Below, piece by piece: positions 19,915 to 29,700 of a stretch of 64,000 bases of DNA. The notes beneath the pieces are model-generated. The model was not told the DNA's origin. It worked only from the letters and a program-made list of their open reading frames with translations, and did not search any database. Made by a program: the position numbers and the translations under genes. Location of the stretch: NCBI GenBank assembly GCA_016490735.1, contig JAEMWC010000557.1:230001-294000 (forward strand). The letters are read 5' to 3'. Each line of letters starts with the position of its first letter. The first letter of the stretch is position 1. This stretch comes from Pachyseris speciosa (lineage: Eukaryota; Cnidaria; Anthozoa; Scleractinia; Pachyseridae).

Positions 19915-22786
19915 CTAGGCAAAAGAAAACTTGAAAAAAAGCTAATCGTAAAATATTGGAACTCACGTGATCCCAGTTGTGCCGTTTATCCACACAGAGT
20001 ATAAATCTCCTTTGAAGTTTTAAAATTTATAACTGTTCCGCCTGCAACTTTCTTCAACTGTCCTACATGCTCTGGATATTGGTAGGTCCGTGGTGGCTGC
20101 CAGTATCTCGCGAGATTGTTTCTGTGCGTGGGGCATATAGTCATCTCATACCGAGCTCAAATAGCCCAGCTCGCGCCAGAATTAAGTTGACCTCCGTTAC
20201 GTTCTCGCGTGACAGATGACATCCTCGCAGGTGGTTGTTGATGTAATGTGAACATTCACGTAAAAAAATGACATTTTCTTCTCCTCTGTTTGGGCCGCAT
20301 TTTCCGTTTACGATTATGGCAAAAGAACAGGTGTTATCTCCCGCCATTTTGACCGCCAGTCCAATAGTGTGTTGTTGCGGTCAGCGGTAATGATTAGCAG
20401 ACCAACAACCGAAAAGCGATGGTGCAGTTGCTACAAAGTTGCTTGATATTACTCCTCTATTTCTTTCATAAATCGCCTCTTGTTTACTTCATTCATCATC
20501 CAGAGATAGAGGTTAATATGACCGCGTACAATCGTCCAAGGGGCCTTCGTTGATATACTTTATTTTGCCCGAAAGGAAAGCGAATATGTCGATATGTTTG
20601 TTTGCACGGGTCGGTAATCTTGGCATTTAGTACCACGGCAAGTGATCATGAAAAACGTAACTTGCACGATGTGGAGCGATAAACAGTTTGAGGTAAGGTT
20701 TTAGCTTTATACCTGTTGTATTACTAACATTTTTGTTCAATTTATCAACAAATAAACTCGAAAATGATACACCTATAATTCGGTTAGCCTACCAACTAGC
20801 GAATTTGTGGAAAGTACTTCCTCTGTATCTCTTCGCATGCTCAAAATCCAAAAGTTATTATTACTCGGGCTTCCCGCGTCTCGCGGGTCGCCCGGGTCTA
20901 AGATTACCGACGGTTCTTCTTTTTCTTCGTCGTCAAGTTTCATCCCCAAAGCTCACTTCCGGCGTTTCTGCGCAAGCGCTAACTATTTTTAACAACTCAC
21001 AACAGCAAGAGTGATGCCTGTTGTCACGTATCGGAAAATGTCGATTCACCTTGTGTCTTTTGAAGTCTGAACGAACAGTATGTTAAGAGAAGTGTCTATG
21101 CGAATGTTTGCAAGTTCAACGGCGAGAAGAAAGCTTTTAACATGAGTAAACTTAACTCCAGATGGACTGCCGTGTTTCCTCATGTCTGCTTCATTGAGAT
21201 GTACATTTTGTAGACTGCGAGTCTACAAAAGTCTGCGAGTCATTTTGTAGACTGGATTGTGGGGCGGGCGAAAGACACGTGCGCGCGCGAAGTTGCGAGG
21301 AGACGCGACGCGAGGGGAACGCCAAAAATTAGAGACTATTGACCTTTCACGGCCGAGTGCCTGTTGTCACGTATCGGAAAACGTCGATTCACCTTGTGGA
21401 AGAGGAAAGACCCTGGGAACGAAGTTGCTTTGAAGTCTGAACAACTAATATGTTAAGAGAAGTGTCCATACGAATGTTTGCAAGTTCAACTGCGAGAAGA
21501 AAGCTTTTAACATGAGCAAAATTTAACTCCAGATGGACTGCCGTGTTCCCGTGTCCGCTCCATTGAGATGTACATTTTGTTGAACAACTCAAGTACGGGA
21601 TATCACACACCCCTGAGACTTTGACAGGTAGTTTATTTACTATTTTCCCACAATATCTCAATTTCTGGACTTTAATTTTTGAATGATACGCGATTAGTTT
21701 TTACAAATGTACTTGCGTGACTTGAAACTGTCCGAGAAACTGTCCTTTCTTGTGTTTCAAATGACCCTGGATTGACGTATTTGTAAACAGTTTCACTCTG
21801 CTAATTAATTTTCTACTCACATTTCACCGAAACTCTATTAACGTTTATGCGAAAAAATCCTACATCGTTCGATAAACGTTTCCTTTCTCAAAAAATTATC
21901 CATCGAAGCGAAAACAAGTATGCTCAGTTTTTTTGGAATCAATACACTATTTTTATCATCTTGCATAACGATAAACCTCTGTGGCCTAAAGGTCATTGTT
22001 CCTGCTTGTGACGCAGCTAACCCGGGTTCGATGTCTTTTAGTGGTATATATTACGGGTAATTTTTTTTCTGTTTCTCTTTTTCTTGTTCTTTTAGAGATA
22101 TTTTTTACAAGTGTTATAATTATTGTTCTCAATGGTTGAGCTGTAAAGCAATTTTGTAATTTTAGAGGAATATATGTTGATAGGGCTCTAAAAAATAGAC
22201 TCCAACACAAGCTAAGCGCAATGCGTCCGATGTAAGAAAGACAGACTTCTTTCTATTCTTTTGTTTAGCGCTAAATTAGGGATACAATAATGTTTTTTGC
22301 AAGCCCGAGTTTAGACTAATTGTAGCCTCTTGTCTCGTGGTTAAAAGAAACTATCCTAATACTACTGAGAAAAATGTAAGGGGTTTTCCGGACAAGTCAG
22401 AATTTTGAGAAATCCGGGTTGTTCCTGACGGACTTCGTTCGGCTCTTGCAAGTGGCGTTTTTTCTTGTTCGTTTGTTTTCGTGTTATCCCACTTAATTAA
22501 CTTACTTTGATTTGGCTTTACCTCTGACTTAAAGTATTTTGATATGTGTATAAATTGTGTAAATCTAGAGTTATTCCGATGAACATCCACCTTGAAGCAG
22601 GCAACCGAAATCGGGCAAATTTCGGCTTCGCGAAAGATCCATTTTGAATTTTTCTGGTATCGATGGAATTTGTCTCAATATCTTAAGTATCACAGAGAAT
22701 AAGAACGAAAGAAATGCGTTTTCTTAGATCTTACATGAACCTTATTTTATGGGCAAATTTTGAACGGAATCTGAATTTTGATCCAG
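19915..22786 (-). repeat. Right inverted arm (interrupted once)
   Basis: This is the reverse complement of the left arm. It lacks the MITE and both LINEs found in the left arm, so it serves as a pre-insertion reference. It is split by a 1.46-kb insertion at about 20873-22330. Confidence 0.7.
20873..22330. mobile_element. 1.46-kb insertion in the right arm with internal direct repeats
   Basis: The left arm joins the sequences flanking this segment, so it is an insertion. It contains a direct duplication: about 21013-21220 and 21357-21572 share cctgttgtcacgtatcggaa, gaatgtttgcaagttcaac and ggactgccgtgtt in order. Only the second copy carries a short ccctgggaacgaag repeat. No coding region is recognised and I could not classify the element. 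Confidence 0.55.
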
Positions 22787-23669
22787 AGAGCCCTCTCTAC
22801 CTCTTACGTGTTTTAACTGGCAGGGCCTCACTGGTGCGAGAGCAAAACAGGACTATGACGACAGAAATGATTCTGGAACTTATCAGGAGTGATTTACCCT
22901 CTGCGATTTCGTTTAAAATGTAATGATTTGACTAATACACTCTTCATTTAATTTGTTTGAGATACAAAACAAAAAGAAGAAGTTAAATGATATTGGGAAA
23001 TTTTGACCAAAGGTATAGGAAAGGGGTACCTTTCCTGTCAAAAATGGTATATAAAAGATTAAGGGGTCGGACCTCGGGGCGGAGCCTCCCCGTACTAAAT
23101 ACTTTTTAGTCCCTATCCCTGCCCCCCCCCCCCCCACCCCGATGGGGGGAGGGTGGGCTTCCATAGCGAATACTGGGAATGCTCTGGGGCCCAAAATAGA
23201 GGGGTGGATTGGGAAGAAACTGATACGGACGTGCGCTTTCATTTTCATTGCTCCAAACTAAAACAGGAAGAAAACGAGTACTCTCAAGGTCCGAATTTTC
23301 TTCCCCAGTTTATTCCCCAATTGAAATTCCTGAGATTCTGATGGCAAGGGGTTGTTTATTTATTATATTTTTTTAATCTCAGTTCAAAAGAGCTCATAAA
23401 GTTAAAATTACACTTGTAGTTGCTTTTTGTCGAGCCACATCTGCCAAAAGTTACAGATATAAGGTTTGCGGCGAGTCGTAAATTGATCAACTAAACTTAT
23501 GTCTTTATTGTTGGTGATGCACATCAAAAGATTTCAGCACATTGTTAAAAAATCGACTAGCTTTATCATTTGGTTATTAGGAGGGAGCCTGAGAGAAAAA
23601 TCAGCACAATTCACCATGTTATACTTGATTGCTTAATGTACATGTTTCGGTGCATCAGGATCACAAATA
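22787..23669. other. No gene recognised; poly-C tract near 23122
   Basis: Only short unremarkable frames are present. A C tract of about 14 bases at 23122-23135 faces a gatggggggagggt stretch. Confidence 0.5.
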
Positions 23670-24866
23670 CAGTCAACTCTCTCTAAGACTGACACCATCG
23701 GGACCGGCCTCAGCTGTCCGTCTTAGAGAGATGTCCGGCTTATAGAGAGTCGACGTAAACATGACCCCAGGAATTTTAAGATAATAATGCTGAACCTGTG
23801 CACAGTGAATACGCGTCTGTTTAAAGTTTGTTTTAAGTTATTTACTTGAACGAAACCTACAAACTGGAACAAAAACATTTATAAAATTGAATCTCTTGTC
23901 GTATTACAATCAATAGTTAACGGGTTAACTAGAATCCAAACAGTGAACAGAACATTCCAGTTTCTGGAAATCAGCTTGAGTTTCTGTAACATGCACGGTG
24001 ACCGGAAAGAGAGTAAATCGAGGTGGTGGTTATGGTGTAGAAGTGCCTTGCCAGTGTTCATTTAAAGGGAACTCGCCAGCTGTGAAATCGCTAAGTGAAA
24101 GCATTGCGAAAGAAAGAAAGATAGTTGAGGACGCTTTTGCAAGGAATCAAGAAAAACCGGCAGCAAGAGGAAGCAGCAAGGGGATAACAGTGGGGAAAGC
24201 TGTAGTTCAGCTCCTCCTTCGCAGCCGTTGTTTGTGTCGGTCCTATTCTCCCTCCCCACCAACGTCTGCTGAACCGAGCCGAGCAGTCCATTGCAGAAAC
24301 TGAGCAATCACATCGCGGCTTTTAAATTTCGGTAGCTAAGTTCCCGTGGCCTCTTCGTGGTCGCTGTTTGTGTCCCTTCTATTCTCCCTCCTTATTGGAT
24401 ACTCTGACACAATGGGAATGGAATGTTTGGCTCCATTCAGCAGACGTTGGTGGAGAGGGAGAATAGGACCGACACAAACAACGGCTGCGAAGGAGGCTAT
24501 AGTTCAGCTAAGAAAGCAAGAAAATATCTGTTTTCGATTACAATACAATTCGGTGGTCACCTCGAAGTTATTTTTTTTGAATGGGACAATGACTGATTTA
24601 ATTTTAACTTGTACTGTATGTATTCCGCCGACAAGATAAGAGCTGTCAATTAAACGTCTGGTGTTAAAAAGAGTCACGTACAAGAATTTTTCTTCCCTAA
24701 ATCGTAATTTGTGGTCACATTCAGCACCTCACAAGTGTCCGTTGACGATTTCAAAGTGTCCGTTGTCCGTCTTATAGAGAGTTTGGTAGTAAAATGACTG
24801 AGAAACGGCCGGGACCAGCACCAGGTGTCCGTCTTATAGAGGTGTCCGTTAAGAGAGAGTTGACTG
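23670..24866. mobile_element. Tc1/mariner- or pogo-like non-autonomous element, 1.2 kb, TA-flanked
   Basis: The ends are inverted repeats starting CAGTCAACTCTCTCT (23670) and finishing with the complement AGAGAGAGTTGACTG (24866). Both ends are directly flanked by TA (23668-23669 and 24867-24868). TA duplication and CAGT termini are typical of the Tc1/mariner/pogo group. Subterminal tgtccgtcttatagag motifs occur near both ends. There is no transposase gene. Its right end falls in the coding region of the LRAT paralog. A foldback element is nested inside at 24213. Confidence 0.8.
24213..24499. mobile_element. Nested foldback MITE with about 10-bp target duplication
   Basis: Inverted arms of about 62 bp run from cctccttcgcagccgttgtt (24213) to its complement ending at 24496. 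The word tagttcagct flanks both sides (24203-24212 and 24500-24509). The duplication length suggests a MULE-type element. It lies wholly inside the TA-flanked element and is therefore younger. Confidence 0.75.
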
Positions 24867-24868
24867 TA

Positions 24869-25720
24869 TTTCCAAAAAACCATCCTGCAAGACCACCTAC
24901 AATAACTCCAATAGCAGCTTCCACTAGCGGAACAGGGATGAGAGCTTGCACAATGGCTGCTCCGTACGCAGAACTTGCTATGCTACCGGTTCCTGTCATA
25001 AACCTCTTCCTAACAGTTTTGTTGAACTCTTCTTTGCTGATTCGTCCTGTAACCAGATCTTGGTGTGCACCGTCGATATCATGGAGCATTGGCAGACCCT
25101 CGAAGGCGGCTGTCAGATCCTGCCATTCCATGCCATCGCTATATTCCGCCCTGCTTGGGACCGTGATCGGGTCTTCCCTGTTCTCGCGATCGCTCGTCTA
25201 GCTCGTGATGCACTCTGGGCAGCAAGTTTTGTCGTCATTCCCGCTCCGGTTTTTACAAGTCCCGCTTGTGACGTAGTTTGCGTTACCGCTTGTACTATCT
25301 TTACCAACCATTTTAATAGCCTTGTTAACTTGGTCGGAGGATGATCTTCCTGTTTTACACCACATGGCAAAATGTTCACAGTTATTGCTAACAAGTTTGT
25401 AGTTCCTATCTTCAAGCCTACTTCGTGCTCTCTCAACAACAGTATCACGATCGTAACAGCATCGTGGTTCGTGAATCATAAGGTACACCTCACCTTCGCG
25501 GAATCGGTACTTTCCCCGAGCCTCCTTCGCTTTTCCCGGATTCTTTGGAGAGCCGCTGTTATCCCTCAAAAACCCCATTGCAGAATTGGTATACTCGATG
25601 ACATAGATTTCACCCAACTCTGTGTTGACATCTGTTATGTTATGATAGCACGATGCCAATAAACACCACCGTAACGAAGGAAGGCGATATGATCTCCTCT
25701 GTGAAGCTCTTTAAGCGAGG
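24869..25720 (-). pseudogene. LRAT-domain gene paralog, frameshifted and C-terminally truncated
   Basis: On the minus strand the order matches the gene at 6.6 kb: KELHRGDHIAF and GVYWHRA (His block), then after a frame change VIEYTNSAMGF, RSRLEDRNYKLVSNNCEHFA (Cys block) and WCKTGRSS. A second frame change leads to TQTTSQAGLVKTGAG repeats, fewer than in the intact paralog. A third leads to the hydrophobic Gly/Ala tail (AYGAAIVQALIPVP, VIVGGLAGWFFG). The tail ends abruptly after FFG because the TA-flanked element inserted there. At least three frame breaks make it a pseudogene. Confidence 0.8.
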
Positions 25721-25741
25721 GAGAGAGAGAGAGAGAGAGAT
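25719..25741. repeat. (GA)n microsatellite
   Basis: A GA dinucleotide run near the 5' end of the LRAT pseudogene. Confidence 0.9.
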
Positions 25742-25974
25742 CAACATTCGTAACGACACGTTCACTCTATTTGGTCGCTCTTGACGAGTTAACTTACGAT
25801 ACCATTTACAACTGATGAATAATAATGATCGGTCTTTTGATGATATGGTATTGATCGAGATGTCATGCCAGCTAGTGCGTTCGCTTTTGATCATTTCCGA
25901 GTTTGGCGATACTCTTTGACGACGTTTTACCTTGTACTGATATTTTTTCAAAGAGTGGCACTTAAAGTGCCCAT

Positions 25975-26195
25975 AACGAAAAATTTTTTAATTTCTCATA
26001 CGATTCTCAAAATCGCCCAATGAACGTCTGCGAAAAAGTTTTTGGATTTCAACAAAATGCGCCGTTTTGTTCAAATCGAAGTTTTGTTTTCGTAGAAGTT
26101 CATTTAGTCTACCTCGCAGCCGCTTTTTTGGGCTGTCACGCAACGCTCCCCCCAAAAAGAAGCGGCTGCTGACATCCGAACTGCATTCCTTTCTC
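25975..26195 (+). repeat. Left terminal inverted repeat of the DUF6589/RecQ element
   Basis: About 220 bases matching the reverse complement of 35250-35393. The strongest block is 26103-26195. A separate cacttaaagtgcc near-palindrome lies just outside. Confidence 0.75.
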
Positions 26196-26885
26196 ATTGT
26201 CCTTGCGGTTTGTTTGCGGTCTTTTGAACAGACCAATCACATGCCAGAAAATCTAAATGACGTAAGGTTTCGCGCGAAAATGTGGATGTGGCAGATAATC
26301 TAGCTAGTGTTACTGATCATGGCGGAGGAGACACCGAAGAAGATTGTAGATGAGGACTCAAAATGTTTCACATGTTCATCGTTGGCCCTGGTAAAGACAA
26401 AGTATATATTTTTGGAAAAAGTTCTCACAATTTCGCTGAAATCATAAAATCGACGCTGAACATAAACGTCAACTGCTACGCTAACGACGCGAACACTAAA
26501 TTGTTTGTTTGCAAGACATTGTGCTACAAGCGGCTGTTAAAGTTTCAGCGAGCTACTGAGAAAGTAGAAGATGCTAGAAAAGAAATCCAAGACGCCTTTC
26601 AAGCTAGGCCAAGAGCTAAACGCTTGATTCGACCTACAGATGGAGATAAGGAGGAAATAAGCGAATACTTACCATCAACAAACCGAGCGAAGGCGTCGAG
26701 AACACTCGAATTTAGCTCGGCTAACAGCGCTAGCTCTACTACCACTTGTACTTCTTCTTTTGGCATTCAGCCACTGCTAGCTGGTGCGAACCCGCTTAGT
26801 TATGTCCGTGGCTTCCTATCACCGATACAGCAAATCGGTCCGAATTATCGAGTGTTTCCGCACGCTGACACAACACAAGACTTTA

Positions 26886-27332
26886 CAGGGGCACCCAACG
26901 AGCCAAATCAACCAAAAGCTGTAGAAAGGCATTTTTAAGTACCTTATGGTGTTTGAAGTCTGTTTAAAGTGATGTTTTCATTAGCTAGAAGAAATTCATC
27001 TGTTCGGATTCCCTAGCTGAAATTTCAATTGCCCGAAAATGTTAGGGAACAAAATTTTCCTTTGAGAAAATGCAAGCTGAAATGAACTTTCAACGAACTT
27101 TCTAGGGAACTATTTTCTTGCCGAAAATGCTAGCTGACGTTTTTGGTTGCCAAAAACAGCAGTTACGACCTTTCCGAAAACCTCAGGGGCTATGATTTCC
27201 CAATTGCGAATCTTTTAGGCCACGTTTTAGTTACGAAAATCCGAGTCCACTCTTTAATCGACGCCGAAATCTCAAGGCGAATTACCCTCCACCGAACAGA
27301 TATCCTCCGAAACTTGTCGTTGGGTGCCCCTG
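26886..27332. mobile_element. 447-bp hAT-like MITE inside DUF6589 exon 1
   Basis: The ends are caggggcacccaacg (26886) and cgttgggtgcccctg (27332), exact inverted repeats, flanked by acttta on both sides (26880-26885 and 27333-27338). Removing the element plus one duplication joins coding sequence in frame (TTQDF then RPPLTS). CAGGGG-type ends suggest the hAT superfamily, although hAT usually makes 8-bp duplications. A truncated relative lies at 40068-40250. Confidence 0.85.
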
Positions 27333-28189
27333 ACTTTAGGCCTCCATTGACATCAACTCCTTCGTGTTCGTCGGCAAACAGGGAAAACAGCCTCGTGGAA
27401 ACTCAGCAAGTACCGGTAAGGTTATCCGTGCAGTATCCCAGCAAAAGCCTGAACAAAACGCTTCACGGGACTTACCAGAACGTTGGCAAAGCGCTCGCTC
27501 ATGGAGTTCCCTCAAGAATTGCGACAGCAGTAATGAATTGCCTGCCTGTGAGAAATCACATTTTAGAGAAGGTGATGAAAGTCGTCTCAAAGGGAGTAAT
27601 TGGTCTCTGTTCCAAAACAAACCCCTCGCTTGTCAGAAAAACGGGAAAAAAGGATCTGGAGAAGTTTGACTTGGAGGATGTTTGTAAGGAGTGGCGCGAG
27701 AGAGCTCCAGTTTTTTACTCTTTTCTTCTCACGTCTGCTGTCAACAAGAGCACGAAAAGTTCAACGTGGTTTGGAAGCCTAGCCGTTGCAGGATCCGTTC
27801 TGTTAAAACAGAGAAACTGTGAAATGAGCGCCACTGCAGCGATCATGGGTGTTCTTCTCAAGAGTAAGGCAGCGGAGGTACGGTTTCAAATGTTACAACT
27901 TATAACTTTAATGCGTTGTTTGCTAAACGCAAGTGTTGCATATATGGGTGCTGCTAATTTCCTGTTCTTCGCGATCGTTAGATGACATAAAATTTACCAC
28001 TTACCATTCAAAATTTATTGTTCGTGACTAAGATGATTCCCTCTGAAAGTCTCACGAATTACAATTACATGCTTACATGTACGGTATTTATTCTGACCAA
28101 ATTTCATCCTGGAGGTACTTAATTTGCCGTTTCTTTTATGCGTGTGTTTACTGTAGTTGACTCAGAAAAGCATTTACACTTTAATGCAC

Positions 28190-28503
28190 ATGTCATCGGC
28201 TTCCCCGTGGGGTCGACCCCCGGGCTAACCAGGGGGATTGTAAAATCAGGTCAAGCAACCTTGAGGAATTTCCCTGGGGGTCGGGGAATCTCTCAAGACA
28301 AAGCCCCCAGGGTGAGGTGTCTCTCAGCTGACATGACATCCTTTTCAAACTTGTGAATTTCCCCACCCCCTAATCTTTGATCGTAAAACAATGTCAAGAT
28401 TTTCCCCTACCCTCGGGCAAAGAATCCCAGCCATCTCATTATATTCCCCCACATATCTCCCTGGAAGGCCCGGGGCTCGACCCCATGGGGAAGCCGATGA
28501 CAT
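28190..28503. mobile_element. Foldback MITE in a DUF6589 intron
   Basis: Inverted arms of about 35 bp (atgtcatcggcttcccc at 28190, ggggaagccgatgacat ending 28503) enclose GC-rich sequence. It lies in the intron between exons 1 and 2 of the DUF6589 gene. Confidence 0.7.
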
Positions 28504-29579
28504 ACGTATGCATAAGTTTACTGTATTGAAGTCTCGTGTTATTATTGTTCTTGTTACTATTACTATTAATATTACTATTAATCTGACGTTGCTCAAAAAG
28601 CATAGCAAATAATTTCTTCCATAATTTTTCTTCATACATGTAACACTTTTTTAAATACAGATTGAAATGCATACATAAACCTTATGGCTCTGTGATATTC
28701 CCTTTTTACTCAATAGGCCAGCCTGTGTAGATTCAATAAGCTGAAGTTTACAAACTCAAACCGGCAAACTTTGAGAACTCTGGATACACTGGGTGAAAAC
28801 CATGATAGCTATTTGAAACAGACGAGGGAGAAGATTACAAAGGAAAATGAAGATCTGCACCTGCTTAAGGAGAAGATCAAGAATTTAAATGATGTGCATG
28901 CTACTCACCTTTCTTCTGCATCAACATGTAACTGCAATGAAGAATTGTCTGTACTGAGGAAACAGGCATTTGATTTGGAGAAGTCCACTCATCCTGGTTT
29001 TGTGATTTCATTTGACAATTTGGATATTCAATTGCAAAGGAAAAATATGTCAATGGAATCACAAAACCGGGATTACCACTGGGTCAATCATCAGATGATT
29101 GAGAATCGTGTCCCTGGGGCCCATCTAAAATCGAAAGGACCAAAGGCAAACCTCGAAGAAGTTTCAAACCTCAAGTTTCTTCCTACTCTAGATGACCAAC
29201 AGCGACAACGGTCCAACTATATCATACTCACAGCACGGATCCTGGTTAACTACTTTGATGCGTTGGTTCCTCTGAAGGATGCATGCATCTTTCATATCCC
29301 CCACAAATATACAAATGAGATGGCTCAGAAGTCGAAGAAGGTATTTTTTTTTTTAATGTGTAAAAGTATTACCTAGTATACACCTTAATACAACCTCTGA
29401 CCCACACCATGAATATTGACATGTACATTTATATAAGGGAACAATTGTTTTGCTTTTCTTAAGGTAATGAAGATTAACACTCCAAAAAAGTAGGATTGGA
29501 TCATCAATTTTACAGAAATTATTTTTAATTGCTTTTTACTGTGGCTAATATATGTCAATGTATGAGAACAATATGTAAA

Positions 29580-29700
29580 TGAACGAATGAATGAATGAAT
29601 GAATGAATGGATAAGTAAATAAATAGATAGATAAATGAATAATAATAATAATGAATAAGTAAATGAATAAATGATTGAATAAATAAATAAGTGATTCAAA
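29580..29700. repeat. (TGAA)n/(TAAA)n simple repeat in a DUF6589 intron
   Basis: Degenerate tetranucleotide runs lie between DUF6589 exons 2 and 3. A similar AAT/ATC trinucleotide tract covers about 30320-30440 in the next intron. Confidence 0.85.

Larger units (their letters stand above)
11868..22786. mobile_element. Large inverted-arm structure with a C2H2/DDE-like core gene (candidate long-TIR transposon)
   Basis: Sequence reading rightward from 11868 matches, as reverse complement, sequence reading leftward from 22786, with about 10-15% difference. Each arm is about 2 kb once later insertions are removed: 11868-12.4, 13.0-13.36, 13.58-13.92 and 17.60-17.72 kb on the left; 19.92-20.87 and 22.33-22.79 kb on the right. 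The arms enclose about 2.2 kb holding a decayed C2H2 zinc-finger/DDE-like gene. Nested inside are a LINE fragment, a MITE, a larger LINE and a 1.46-kb insertion. A transposon with very long terminal repeats and an inverted segmental duplication both fit. The outer ends are approximate and no target duplication was found. Confidence 0.65.

Noticed and set aside
19668..19922. Protein with a poly-aspartate tract on the minus strand
   Set aside because: The frame exists because of a CAT microsatellite; no family resemblance.
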